This document shows positions 8,922 to 17,727 of a stretch of DNA of 64,000 bases, one piece after another. The position numbers and the translations under genes are program-made. This DNA is from Bog-257 sp963846715 (GTDB lineage: Bacteria; Acidobacteriota; Terriglobia; Terriglobales; Acidobacteriaceae), in assembly GCA_963846715.1 (NCBI GenBank), contig CAWJXA010000002.1:434001-498000 (forward strand), read 5' to 3'. Every line of letters begins with the position of its first letter. Position 1 is the first letter of the stretch. The notes beneath the pieces are model-generated. The model searched no databases and was not told where the DNA came from. It worked only from the letters and a program-made list of their open reading frames with translations.

Positions 8922-10052
8922 TTGAACCTACCTCCGCAACAGCTCGCGGATCTGCCGTCCGGTTTCGAACTCCAGGACAAGCAGTTCGCACGGGCTTTTA
9001 CTGTAATTCGCGAGGCCATCGAGCAGCGCGCCTTCCCTGCTGCGGCACTCGCTGTCAGCCATCACGGCTCGCTGATCGCGCTACAAGGATTTGGCCGCTT
9101 CACCTATGAAGACGACGCGCCGGCGGTCCAGCCCGACACCATTTTCGATCTGGCCTCGGTGACGAAGGTCGTGGCGACCAGCGCCGCCGCAATGCTGCTC
9201 TATGAGCGTGGACAATTGCCCCTCGACATTCCCTTGGGGCACTTTCTTCCCGATTTTGTCGCGCGCGCGCCTCGTCATCTGCAGGCCGGGCGGGAGGAGG
9301 TTACTCTTCGCATGTTGCTGGCACACTCCAGCGGCCTGCCGGCTTATGAGAAGCTGTTCGAATTTGCCGGCTCTCGCGACGAACTGGTTCGGTCTGCACT
9401 CACCACCCGACTGGTGACACCGCCTGGCACGCGCGCTGAATACAGCGATATAGGCTTCATTCTGCTCGGAGAAGTGCTCGCTCGCCAGGCTGGCTTGGAG
9501 CTCAACCTGTTCGCGCGACAGGAAATTTTTACGCCACTCGGCATAACGCACACGCGATTCAACCCCCCGCCGGAGTGGAAGCTCCTGATTCCACCGACCG
9601 AGGATGATCGCACCTTTCGCAAGCGCATCATTCAGGGTGAAGTGAATGACGAGAACGCTTCCGTGATGGGGGGCGTCGCCGGACACGCCGGCGTCTTCGC
9701 ACCAGCGATTGATATTGCGCGATTCGCCCAATGCATGCTGCGCGGCGGCGCGCCGATTCTAAAGCCGGAAACTGTGCTGCTCTTCACACGACGGGGGGCC
9801 TCGCCCGCCGGTTCGTCGCGGGCCCTGGGATGGGACACTCCATCGCCACCGGCATCGTCGGGTACCCATTTTTCGGAGGCTTCGTTTGGTCATCTCGGAT
9901 TCACCGGAACGTCCTTATGGATCGACCCCACCCGCCAGCTCTCGGTAACCCTACTGACCAATCGAACCTGGCCCAACCGGGCATCGCAGGCGATCCGTCG
10001 GGTCCGTCCGCTTGTGCATGATGCCATCGTGGAAGCGCTGGAGGAGCGTTGA
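8922..10052 (+). CDS. Class C beta-lactamase-like serine hydrolase without signal peptide (AmiE-like)
   Basis: About 376 residues of the same fold as the first half of the preceding fusion, with SVTK at 79-82, YSD at 174-176 and HLG near 302. Sequence around the motifs is close to the fusion (for example FGHLGFTGTSLWID against FGHTGFTGTSLWID), so the two are paralogues. The chosen start is TTG at 8922, which has AAGAGG 6 bases upstream. An ATG at 8826 is also in frame but adds a segment that is not a signal peptide. Either way the product seems to stay in the cytoplasm, unlike its neighbour. murQ starts 8 bases after its stop codon, suggesting one transcript and a role in muropeptide turnover. 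Confidence 0.82.
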   Translation: MNLPPQQLADLPSGFELQDKQFARAFTVIREAIEQRAFPAAALAVSHHGSLIALQGFGRFTYEDDAPAVQPDTIFDLASVTKVVATSAAAMLLYERGQLPLDIPLGHFLPDFVARAPRHLQAGREEVTLRMLLAHSSGLPAYEKLFEFAGSRDELVRSALTTRLVTPPGTRAEYSDIGFILLGEVLARQAGLELNLFARQEIFTPLGITHTRFNPPPEWKLLIPPTEDDRTFRKRIIQGEVNDENASVMGGVAGHAGVFAPAIDIARFAQCMLRGGAPILKPETVLLFTRRGASPAGSSRALGWDTPSPPASSGTHFSEASFGHLGFTGTSLWIDPTRQLSVTLLTNRTWPNRASQAIRRVRPLVHDAIVEALEER

Positions 10053-10059
10053 TCGCCGC

Positions 10060-10974
10060 ATGAAGCAAAAGGCCGCAACCGATACCGCGACCCTTGGCAC
10101 GGAGCGGAGAAATCCCGCGACCCAGAACCTCGACCTGCGCTCCGCGCTCGACATTGCACGGATCCTCAACGCAGAAGACGCCAAGATCGCGGGCGCCGTC
10201 AAGAAGGCATTGCCGCAGATTGCCCGCTCCATTGACGCGATCGCCGGCGCGCTGGCCAAGGGCGGCCGTTTGATCTATGTGGGCACAGGAACCAGCGGAC
10301 GGTTGGGCGCTCTGGATGCGGCGGAGTGTCCGCCGACGTTTGGCACCGACCCAAAGACCGTACAGTTCGTGATTGCCGGCGGTGTCAAGGCATTGAGCGC
10401 CGCTGTCGAGGCCAGCGAAGATTCCCGTGAAGCCGGACGCGCCGACATCGCCAAGCGCAAGCCCACCGGGCGCGATGTGGTGATTGGGATCGCGGCTAGC
10501 GGACGCACGCCTTACACTGTCGCCGCGGTCGAATATTCCCGGTCGCGCGGCGCGACTACGGTTGCCGTAACTTGCAACCGTAACAGCCCGCTGCAACGTG
10601 CAGCCGAGATTCCGATTGTGGTCGAGGTGGGAGCGGAAGCCGTCACCGGCTCGACCCGCATGAAGGCTGCGACTGCACAGAAGATGGTGCTGAACATGTT
10701 GTCCACGGGCGCCATGGCCAGGCTCGGGTACGTGTACGGCAATTTGATGGTTAACGTGCATCTCAAGAACAGCAAATTGGTGGAGCGCGGCATCCGAATT
10801 CTGCAGCAAGCCACCGGGGCCGGCCGCGATACCAGCGTTAAGGCCCTGCGAAAATCCGCCGGAAATGTCTCTGTCGCGATCGTCATGGTGAAGAAGAACG
10901 TGAGCAAAAGCGAGGCCGAGCGCCGTCTAAGCAAAGCCCAAGGCAATGTGCGCGCGGCGTTAAGGTCCAGCTGA
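10060..10974 (+). CDS. murQ: N-acetylmuramic acid 6-phosphate etherase
   Basis: Cleaves the lactyl ether of MurNAc-6-phosphate to GlcNAc-6-phosphate and D-lactate, the committing step of MurNAc recycling. The 304-residue protein carries the SIS-domain sugar-phosphate loop GTGTSGRLGALDAAECPPTFG (broken here into GTGTSGRLGA and LDAAECPPTFG) and the later STRMKAATAQKM segment. Length matches the E. coli enzyme. The ATG at 10060 lies just after the upstream hydrolase stop; GGAGGAG inside the preceding gene end is the likely ribosome site, spaced rather far. No MurNAc kinase or PTS transporter (MurP) is in the window, so the source of MurNAc-6-phosphate is not shown. Confidence 0.95.
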   Translation: MKQKAATDTATLGTERRNPATQNLDLRSALDIARILNAEDAKIAGAVKKALPQIARSIDAIAGALAKGGRLIYVGTGTSGRLGALDAAECPPTFGTDPKTVQFVIAGGVKALSAAVEASEDSREAGRADIAKRKPTGRDVVIGIAASGRTPYTVAAVEYSRSRGATTVAVTCNRNSPLQRAAEIPIVVEVGAEAVTGSTRMKAATAQKMVLNMLSTGAMARLGYVYGNLMVNVHLKNSKLVERGIRILQQATGAGRDTSVKALRKSAGNVSVAIVMVKKNVSKSEAERRLSKAQGNVRAALRSS

Positions 10975-11223
10975 TCAGAGCAGGGGTAGCCCCCGCACCA
11001 CCTCCGACGGTTGCGACCAGGGATTCTTGAGCAATTTTTCGATTTCCACAGGTCGCCTGTTGCCCACTCGCAACACGAAGCGTAGAGTTCCCAAAGTCAA
11101 GGCCCCGCATCTTCGTCCCAGGTAGAGGCTTCCAGCGACTCTGGCCCGCAATCCTCGTAAAATGAGGTAACCGCTGTGATTGGTAAATTCGGCGTTCGCA
11201 GCGTTGGTTTAGGACATCCCTAC

Positions 11224-12528
11224 ATGGACAAGTTCGTCATTCGCGGCGGAAATCCCCTGGTGGGCACGGTGCGCATAAGCGGCGCGAAAAATGCCGCCCT
11301 TCCGGCTATGGCTGCTGCGCTGCTCACCGAAGAACCGGTCATCCTCGAAAATATTCCCCAGGTGCGCGATATCGAGACCGAGCGCAAGCTGCTGGCAGCG
11401 ATGGGCGCCGAAGTAGAACTGGGCTACGGTCGAGCGCAGCACCGCACCACCATCTGCTGCCGCAATCTGGTCAATCCTGAAGCCTCCTACGAGTTGGTCA
11501 AAACCATGCGCGCATCTACCCTGGTCCTCGGCCCGCTGGTCGCCCGCATGAAACGCGCGAGAGTTTCTTTACCCGGAGGATGTGCCATCGGCGCGCGTCC
11601 CATCGACCTGCACCTCAAGGGACTGGAGAAATTGGGGGCCAGGATTTCGCAGGAGCACGGCTACATTGAGGCCCGGGCCGAGCGCCTGAAAGGCGCGCGT
11701 GTCGTCTTCGAAACCATCACGGTGACCGGAACCGAAGACCTGATGATGGCGGCGGCGCTGGCCGAAGGCGAAACCGTGTTGGAGAACTGCGCGCGTGAGC
11801 CTGAAGTAGTTGATCTGGCGATGCTACTAAACAAAATGGGTGCCAGGATTGAGAATGCAGGTACGCACACCATCCGCATCCTAGGGGTCGAGAAGTTGCA
11901 TGGCGCGCGTCATCGCATTATTCCCGATCGGATTGAAGCCGGCACCTTCATCGTCGCCAGCGCGCTTACCGGAGGAGACCTGCTGGTCTCGAGTTGCGAT
12001 CCTCGGCATCTGGGGGCACTACTGCAGAAGCTGGAGGACTGCGGCGTGCAGGTCGAGACCAATGGCGATTCTGTCCGCGTCCTGAGTGATGGCCCTTTGC
12101 AGGCCGCAGATGTTGTGACCGAAGAATATCCCGGCTTTCCGACGGATATGCAGGCGCAATTCATGGCGCTCGCGACCCAGTCCGAGGGCGTCAGCATCGT
12201 CACCGAGAACATTTTCGAGAACCGCTTCATGCACGCTCAGGAATTGGTGCGCATGGGGGCCAACATCAAGATCGAGGGAACGCGCGCCGTAGTTCGAGGC
12301 AAGACGCCTCTCAGCGGCGCGGCCGTGCAGGCCAGCGATCTGCGCGCTTCGGCATCTCTGGTGGTGGCTGCTCTGGTGGCGGAGGGGGAAACCATCATCG
12401 ACCGGGTCTACCACATCGACCGCGGCTACGAGCGCATCGAAGAGAAACTTCGCGGGGTTGGCGCACAGATACGCCGTATCGGAGAGTTCTTACCCAAGCG
12501 CGTCGCTACCCCCGCAGCCGTCGGATAA
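11224..12528 (+). CDS. murA: UDP-N-acetylglucosamine 1-carboxyvinyltransferase
   Basis: Transfers enolpyruvate from PEP to UDP-GlcNAc, the first committed step of peptidoglycan synthesis. The 434-residue protein has the family start (MDKFVIRGG, then SGAKNAALP) and the active-site Cys in the loop LPGGCAIGARP, the cysteine attacked by fosfomycin. ATG at 11224 is chosen over an in-frame GTG at 11176 because it matches the normal N-terminus and has AGGA about 9 bases upstream. It follows murQ by about 250 bases on the same strand, so new synthesis and recycling of MurNAc sit side by side. Confidence 0.96.
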   Translation: MDKFVIRGGNPLVGTVRISGAKNAALPAMAAALLTEEPVILENIPQVRDIETERKLLAAMGAEVELGYGRAQHRTTICCRNLVNPEASYELVKTMRASTLVLGPLVARMKRARVSLPGGCAIGARPIDLHLKGLEKLGARISQEHGYIEARAERLKGARVVFETITVTGTEDLMMAAALAEGETVLENCAREPEVVDLAMLLNKMGARIENAGTHTIRILGVEKLHGARHRIIPDRIEAGTFIVASALTGGDLLVSSCDPRHLGALLQKLEDCGVQVETNGDSVRVLSDGPLQAADVVTEEYPGFPTDMQAQFMALATQSEGVSIVTENIFENRFMHAQELVRMGANIKIEGTRAVVRGKTPLSGAAVQASDLRASASLVVAALVAEGETIIDRVYHIDRGYERIEEKLRGVGAQIRRIGEFLPKRVATPAAVG

Positions 12529-12616
12529 GCGGACACGAAAATGTTCACGTTGTCATCCTGGGCGGAGCGCCCGCCGATCTGCCTGTTCGCGGGTCGGCAG
12601 CCCCGGCGGAAAGAAA

Positions 12617-13927
12617 CTACCGCTCTAGAAGCCGCTCCAGGTCGGCAAAGAAGCTGGGATAGGAAATAGCGACGCAATCGGGATTGCGGATAAGAGTGTC
12701 TCCTTGCGCCCGGAGTGCGGCGATAGCGAAAGCCATCGCTATGCGATGATCGCCGAAAGACTCGATTTCCGCACCGTGAAGTTGCTGACCGCCGGGAATG
12801 CGCCATCCGTCCTCGGTTTGCTCGACCTTAGCTCCCATCGCTTTCAGGTTTTGGGTGACCGCACTCAGGCGATCGGACTCTTTCACGCGCAACTCGCCGG
12901 CATCCCGCACTTCCAGGCCTGCCATGTAAGGGGCGATGGCTGCGAGCACCGGCAATTCGTCGATCAAGAGCGCCGTTTGCGCTCCGGCGATTACGACTGG
13001 CTTGGCCGCACCCGGGGTCAAAGTGATGGTGCCCAGCAGTTCACCATGCTGCTCTTCCACTCGCACCATCGCGATTCGGCTCCCCATGGCGGTCAGCACA
13101 TCAAGCAAAGCCGAGCGAGTGGGATTCAACAACACGCCGTCGATCACCAGGTTCGACTCTGGGAAGATCGCAGCGGCGCACAGGAAAAACGCGGCCGACG
13201 AACTATCCCCCGGAATGTAGGCTTCCAGCGGATGCAGCGCCTGGCCGCCCTCTACAGTCACCGTGCTTCGTAACCGGTCGACCTTTGCTCCGAAAGCGCG
13301 CAGGGCAAGCTCTCCATGATCTCGTGTGCGGACCGGTTCGGTCACCGAGGTATGGCCTTTAGCAAGCAATCCTGCAAAGAGAACTGACGTTTTTACTTGG
13401 GCACTGGCGACCGGAACCAGATATTCGATGCCATGCAGATCAGCACCAGTGATGTGAAGCGGAGCACAGCCACCTTCGCTGGAACGAATCTCAGCTCCCA
13501 TTCTGCTGAGGGGCTCAACAATCCGCCGCATCGGTCGGCGCGAAAGTGACTGGTCTCCAATCAGTTCCGTACAGAACGACTGGCCCGCGAGGATACCCGA
13601 CAACATCCGCATGGTCGAACCGGAATTGCCGCAATCCAGAGGCGCGGCCGGGACACGCAATTGCGGGCCGAGCCCATCAATCGTCACTGTTCCCTCTTCG
13701 GCCCGCTCGACGCGGCAGCCCAGCGCTCTGACACATCCCAACGTGCTGGCGCAATCGGCGCCCGGAGAGAAGTTCTTAAACTGAGAACGCCCCGGCGCCA
13801 GGGCCGCAAGCATGGCGTACCGGTGAGAGATCGACTTGTCTCCCGGGAGGCCAACGCTCCCCAAAATATTGCGCGCGGGATGGATGGTGACGGACCCGCG
13901 GTCGTGGATGGGTTCGCTGGAAGCCAA
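12617..13927 (-). CDS. aroA: 3-phosphoshikimate 1-carboxyvinyltransferase (EPSP synthase)
   Basis: Shikimate-pathway enzyme making EPSP from shikimate-3-phosphate and PEP. Visible motifs are the phosphate/PEP loop LPGDKSISHRYAM near the N-terminus, GNSGSTMRML, the RRPMRRIVEPL segment, and KESDRL with EIESFGDHRIAMA towards the C-terminus. The start is ambiguous: the fold begins at VTIHPAR, where the Val is GTC, not a start codon. TTG at 13927 has GAGGTG 8 bases upstream; an in-frame GTG at 13969 lacks a ribosome site. It is convergent with murA, a structural homologue of the same fold. Confidence 0.94.
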   Translation of the reverse strand: MASSEPIHDRGSVTIHPARNILGSVGLPGDKSISHRYAMLAALAPGRSQFKNFSPGADCASTLGCVRALGCRVERAEEGTVTIDGLGPQLRVPAAPLDCGNSGSTMRMLSGILAGQSFCTELIGDQSLSRRPMRRIVEPLSRMGAEIRSSEGGCAPLHITGADLHGIEYLVPVASAQVKTSVLFAGLLAKGHTSVTEPVRTRDHGELALRAFGAKVDRLRSTVTVEGGQALHPLEAYIPGDSSSAAFFLCAAAIFPESNLVIDGVLLNPTRSALLDVLTAMGSRIAMVRVEEQHGELLGTITLTPGAAKPVVIAGAQTALLIDELPVLAAIAPYMAGLEVRDAGELRVKESDRLSAVTQNLKAMGAKVEQTEDGWRIPGGQQLHGAEIESFGDHRIAMAFAIAALRAQGDTLIRNPDCVAISYPSFFADLERLLER

Positions 13928-14011
13928 CTTTCTTTCACCTCGTGCGTGTACTTGCCAAAACGCAATCACGGCCGGGGAGCCGCATTCAAAAGCGCGGCCG
14001 TACCTGGCAGG

Positions 14012-14419
14012 TCAGCGCCGGGTGCCGGCCTCGGCCCTGGCGTCCAGAAGTGTTTCCTGGGAGACTTCACGGATCCGCACCCCGCAGACGAACTTCGGCG
14101 TCGTCGAGCCCCGTCCCCAGCGGTTGACGTCCCAATGCGCACGAACGAACTTCGCATTCGGGACCGACCTCAAATCCACCAGCAGAGGATACTCACCGAC
14201 GTAGAACTTCTGGGGCACGGTGGCGACAGGTTTCGCTTCCCAGGTCGTGCCATCCGCAGAAGTGAAAAGAGTGATCTCGATGGACTCTTGTTCCACCACT
14301 TCATCGACGGAAAGGGTGAGGAGAAAAACGGGATTTGAAGCAGCACTTATATCGAGAGCTTCGCTATCACCCTTGGCAGTGACCACAGTCTTTTCCGGTA
14401 AAAGAAAGGCATCCAGCAT
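14012..14419 (-). CDS. Hypothetical protein, predicted beta-rich
   Basis: A 135-residue protein with no signal peptide or membrane segment. Alternating hydrophobic residues (NPVFLLTLSVDEVVEQESIE, KFYVGEYPLLVDLRSV) suggest a single beta-sandwich domain. The ATG at 14419 is preceded by AGGCGAG. It lies just upstream of aroA on the same strand with a short gap, so co-transcription is likely. I do not recognise the family. Confidence 0.6.
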   Translation of the reverse strand: MLDAFLLPEKTVVTAKGDSEALDISAASNPVFLLTLSVDEVVEQESIEITLFTSADGTTWEAKPVATVPQKFYVGEYPLLVDLRSVPNAKFVRAHWDVNRWGRGSTTPKFVCGVRIREVSQETLLDARAEAGTRR

Positions 14420-14534
14420 GACTCGCCTATTTTACCGAACGGCGAAGCTGCGTCTGGTGACAAGCGTCACAAGCGTCGCATCTCCCCGGGACTAGAGCAC
14501 TTCCCGGATTGGTGTACCCGCTCGTACGGGTAGT

Positions 14535-14656
14535 GCGGGCCTTCAGGCCCGCGAATAGGGCATGAAGAAAAATCGCATAAGCCGCTGAGCTCGACGACCT
14601 CAGCGGCTTATGCCGGAGTATTCGACCGAGGCGAAACGCGGCGCTTCAAGCGCCGC
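14535..14656. repeat. Cluster of three hairpins in the spacer upstream of the 14012-14419 gene
   Basis: Three inverted repeats lie in a row. GCGGGCC at 14535-14541 pairs with 14546-14552. A perfect 15-bp stem, 14575-14589 with 14599-14613, has a 9-base loop. GCGGCGC at 14638-14644 pairs with GCGCCGC at 14650-14656. None is followed by a good T tract on either strand. They sit between two minus-strand genes. They may end transcription of the hydrolase gene (14698-15495) or be parts of a palindromic repeat family. Confidence 0.6.
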
Positions 14657-14700
14657 ACTACCCGTGCAAATCGGATTACATCTATTGAGGAACCGCTTTA
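14652..14700. repeat. Dispersed repeat, copy 2
   Basis: Matches 1666-1713 at roughly four bases in five, with shared words ACTACC, AATCGGA, TATTGAGGA and CCGCT. It abuts and slightly overlaps the stop codon of the alpha/beta hydrolase gene, so the repeat may have reset the 3' end of that gene. Confidence 0.45.
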
Positions 14701-15495
14701 CCGTCTCTGGAGTCCGCCGAAGAATGTTCGCAGCAAGCCAGCGAACTCCTCCGGCTTCTCGAGCGCGGCATAATGGCCGGCCTGGGCGATGACCTGCAGA
14801 CGGCTGCCGGAAATCTGCCGCCGCATCAGGTCGAATTCGCTGAGCGGGATGCTGTCTTCGTCGCCTGCCAATATCAGAGTGGGGACCGTAATCGTCGCCA
14901 AGGTTGGCACCGAATCCGGGCGCTCCGCCATGCCCCGTTGCACACCGGCGATGTCTGCGGCGGACATGCTTTGCATCATCACGCGTGCGGCCTGGACAAT
15001 GTCGGGACGGTTCCGGCGGGTTGTCTCGGACAATAGTCTTGGCAGCATTTCTTCGACGAAGCCGGCTGTTCCTTCGCGCAGCACTCTGTCCGCCAGAGCC
15101 AACCGATTCGCTTTGCCTTCCGAAGTCTCGGCTCCCGGCCGCGTATTCGCAAGAACAAGTGCGCTCACTTGGTCCCGGTATCGGCGCCAGAAATCGAAGA
15201 GCAGATAGCCCCCAATGGACACACCGACAAAAATAGCCTTGGTGGTGTTCTCTTCGCGGCACAGCCGGGAAAGGTCATCGGCAAGCTTCTGCATGGTGGC
15301 TGGACCCTCGCCCAGCTCCGATTCGCCGTGCGCGCGCAGGTCGGGAATGACCAGGCGATATCGCGTGCTGAGTTGGGCAGCAACCGAATCCCAGAAGTGG
15401 CGGTTCAGCGGAAATGGATGCAGCAGTACGACATCGGGACCGTTTCCGACGACTTCGTACGATAGCTGCGCGTCGCCGCTACGGAAGATGGGCAT
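14698..15495 (-). CDS. Alpha/beta hydrolase
   Basis: A 265-residue alpha/beta-hydrolase with a complete catalytic triad in view: nucleophile Ser in GVSIGG, acid Asp in AGDEDSIP and His in QAGHYAALE. The oxyanion region is LLHPFPLNRHFW. There is no signal peptide, so it is cytoplasmic. The sequence resembles the broad group of 3-oxoadipate enol-lactonase/BioH-like esterases; the substrate cannot be assigned. Neighbours give no pathway clue. Confidence 0.85.
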   Translation of the reverse strand: MPIFRSGDAQLSYEVVGNGPDVVLLHPFPLNRHFWDSVAAQLSTRYRLVIPDLRAHGESELGEGPATMQKLADDLSRLCREENTTKAIFVGVSIGGYLLFDFWRRYRDQVSALVLANTRPGAETSEGKANRLALADRVLREGTAGFVEEMLPRLLSETTRRNRPDIVQAARVMMQSMSAADIAGVQRGMAERPDSVPTLATITVPTLILAGDEDSIPLSEFDLMRRQISGSRLQVIAQAGHYAALEKPEEFAGLLRTFFGGLQRR

Positions 15496-15504
15496 GGAAA
15501 CCAG

Positions 15505-15582
15505 CAGTTGGCACTTAGCACTTAGCTCTAAGCACTTAGCACTTAGCTTAAGCTCTCAGCTCTTAGCAGCTAGCCACTCCAA
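15505..15582. repeat. Short-word tandem repeats (GCACTTAG type)
   Basis: The spacer upstream of the hydrolase gene holds at least four copies of the word CACTTAGC, then variants such as CTCTTAGCAGC and CTAGCC. It is of the same style as the arrays at 20846-21007, 32081-32231, 38234-38378 and 58174-58240, although the words differ. Confidence 0.6.
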
Positions 15583-15617
15583 CTCTCAGACTGGTCTGCC
15601 GAGCCAATACGTTGCCG

Positions 15618-15941
15618 TCACGAGCCCTGGTACGGCTGCACATTCGTCGCAGGCGGGGTAACCGCAACGTACTCCGGCTCCTCCGGCATCACGATCCAGG
15701 CAATGATGTAGGCCAATATGCCTCCGCCACCGAATAGAGCCACGATCAGCCAAACCACGCGCACCAGGGTGACATCGAGGTCGAAGTATTCAGCAAAGCC
15801 CGCGCACACGCCGGCAATTTTCCGATTAGCCCGTGAACGCATCAGTTTGCTGCGAGCAGCTACGCCTCCAATCCGGCGGCCGCAATAGGCGCAGAGATTA
15901 GCATCGTCCTGGATAACTTTTCCGCAATAGTTGCAATACAT
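15618..15941 (-). CDS. PspC-domain membrane protein with N-terminal zinc ribbon
   Basis: A 107-residue protein. Residues 3-20 form a short zinc ribbon (Cys3, Cys6, Cys17, Cys20). A PspC domain follows (RANRKIAGVCAGFAEYFDLD), with one strong membrane segment (about 58-84, VRVVWLIVALFGGGGILAYI and beyond). PspC proteins act in membrane-stress sensing, classically with PspA/PspB; none are nearby. The ATG at 15941 has an excellent TAGGAGG site 5 bases upstream, which excludes the longer frame. Confidence 0.85.
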   Translation of the reverse strand: MYCNYCGKVIQDDANLCAYCGRRIGGVAARSKLMRSRANRKIAGVCAGFAEYFDLDVTLVRVVWLIVALFGGGGILAYIIAWIVMPEEPEYVAVTPPATNVQPYQGS

Positions 15942-16006
15942 ACCGCCTCCTACACAGGTAATACGAATAGCAAGAGGAGAAGTTCCCGTCCCCACAAGCC
16001 AATGAA

Positions 16007-17224
16007 TCAAGGACTTTTGTAAGCTTGCTTCATGTAATGCCGGGCCAGATCGGCGGCGCCGGAGCTGGAATCTTCGGCGATCACGGTCCGGTATTTTTCC
16101 ACGGCCGTATCGCGCTTTTGAAGAACGTCGTACATCTGGCCGGCCGCGAGGGTCGCTCTCTGGCGCAGCTCCGGATCATTACCATGCGTGGACGCCAGAT
16201 CGTAGGCCTCGGCGGCCTCCACGTACTGGCGCTGACCACGTAATGCTTCGCCCAATCCATACGCCGGAACTTCAATGCGACAACCCGAATAAGCATTGCT
16301 GCGGCAGCCCGCCAGGACCTTGCGGTACGCGGTGATCGCCTCCTGGCCGTGCCCCGCAGCATTCATCAGGTGAGCGTATTCAGCCGCCACCAGGAAGTTG
16401 CGGGGGAATTCCGCCTGCATTCCTCCCACTACTTTCAGTGCCTCGGCATATTTCTCTTCCCGGCGAAGAAACAGTGCCAGCACGATCTTGCCATCGCTGG
16501 CCACTTCGCTATGGGCGCCGGCCACGACTTCACGTAAATAATCCAGCCCCTTTTGCTTGTTGCCGCTGATGCCCACCACCGACGCGGCCACCTTGGCCGG
16601 CCAACTGAGGCTACCGATGATATAGAGATCAGTCCCGACCAGCAGCTTGGCGTCCGTGTATTTCGGATCCAATTCCAGAACCCGCTCGTGATCGTGACGC
16701 GCGCTCACCGCGCTTCGCAAAGCGGCAAACCAGGCTTTTTCGCCCATGCCCATGTAGGTGGCACGGAGCCCGCGGGTAATACCCCGCGCGTACAAAGCGT
16801 CAACGTCATTAGGATCTTTATCGAGCTGGGCCTGCGAAAGCGCCAGAGCCTGATCGCTCAATTGTTTGACGCGGTCATGCACAGCGGGGTCGAGCGGCTC
16901 CGGATGCTTCTTGGTAAGAAAGCTGTCAGCGGCGTAGGCCTCGGTATCAAGGGCCCCGATACGATACAACTCTCTGAAAATCACTGTCGACAGAACGTGA
17001 TTGACCGCGAATGGATCATCGGGGTGGGCTTGCTGGCTGGCCTCAAACTCACGCAGCGCTTTGTCGTATTCCAGGTTGTAGAAATAGTCGAAGCCTTTGC
17101 GGGTGGCGGCGTCGTTGTCCGATCGGGTGGGGACGGTACCTGATGCAGCCCGCGACGGGACGCTGCTTGCTACGGCTAAGCAACATAGGACTAGGAAACA
17201 ATAATAAACTCGGTAAGGTTTCAT
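16007..17224 (-). CDS. Exported TPR-containing protein
   Basis: A 405-residue protein with a signal peptide (hydrophobic YYCFLVLCCLAVASSVPSRA) and tetratricopeptide-type helix pairs throughout, for example GFDYFYNLEYDKALREFEAS, KYAEALKVVGGMQAEFPRNF and RQYVEAAEAYDLASTHGNDP. Such proteins scaffold complexes in the periplasm; the partner is unknown. ATG at 17224 is used, one codon inside an in-frame GTG. It lies upstream of the PspC gene on the same strand with a gap of about 65 bases. Confidence 0.8.
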   Translation of the reverse strand: MKPYRVYYCFLVLCCLAVASSVPSRAASGTVPTRSDNDAATRKGFDYFYNLEYDKALREFEASQQAHPDDPFAVNHVLSTVIFRELYRIGALDTEAYAADSFLTKKHPEPLDPAVHDRVKQLSDQALALSQAQLDKDPNDVDALYARGITRGLRATYMGMGEKAWFAALRSAVSARHDHERVLELDPKYTDAKLLVGTDLYIIGSLSWPAKVAASVVGISGNKQKGLDYLREVVAGAHSEVASDGKIVLALFLRREEKYAEALKVVGGMQAEFPRNFLVAAEYAHLMNAAGHGQEAITAYRKVLAGCRSNAYSGCRIEVPAYGLGEALRGQRQYVEAAEAYDLASTHGNDPELRQRATLAAGQMYDVLQKRDTAVEKYRTVIAEDSSSGAADLARHYMKQAYKSP

Positions 17225-17310
17225 CACCGGTGGCTACTGAGAAGTTTACCCGATATGCCCACTCCTCAAAAGCGGCTACAAACAGTTCAGGAACTTCGGT
17301 CGCGCCACCC

Positions 17311-17553
17311 ATGACAAATCCGGATCGTCCCTTCAAGGAATCGTACAGCGAAGCGGAAGCTGCCGCTATGTTGAACATCACCGTTGCCCGCCTTCATCAG
17401 CTCCTCGATCAGCACATCTTTACTCGCGGCAACCGGCGTCCGGAGTCCATCGAATTCACCTCCAGCGACTTACTCCTGCTCAGCTTCTGGAGCAAGAACG
17501 GTAAAAGCATCCCCTCTGCACGGCGGGTGCTGCAGATGCCGAAGCGCAAATGA
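17311..17553 (+). CDS. Small MerR/excisionase-like helix-turn-helix protein
   Basis: An 80-residue protein whose core (YSEAEAAAMLNITVARLHQL) matches the helix-turn-helix of the MerR/excisionase group, followed by a polar wing-like stretch and a basic C-terminus (RRVLQMPKRK). ATG at 17311 starts right before the conserved part but has a poor ribosome site; GTG at 17230 is an alternative that would add 27 residues. It is divergent from the TPR gene. It is probably a DNA-binding regulator; no integrase is present, so it is not an obvious excisionase. Confidence 0.6.
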   Translation: MTNPDRPFKESYSEAEAAAMLNITVARLHQLLDQHIFTRGNRRPESIEFTSSDLLLLSFWSKNGKSIPSARRVLQMPKRK

Positions 17554-17727
17554 TGGAATGCGCCTAGCTTTCTAAGGCATTTCTTTCACCACTTAAGGTA
17601 AATCTTGCGTCAGCTACGGCTCAACGGAGGAAGGTGCCACCATGGCAACTCGCGCAACAGCTTGTACTTATGCGCGCTGTCGAGTTTGGTTGCCCGCTTG
17701 CGAACAATAAGTTTCAGGAGACCCCCG

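Noticed and set aside
15505..15582. CRISPR array
   Set aside because: Units are 7-9 bases, loosely repeated and without spacers; no cas genes are present.
17311..17553. Phage excisionase
   Set aside because: The helix-turn-helix is of that general type, but no integrase, attachment repeat or phage gene is near.
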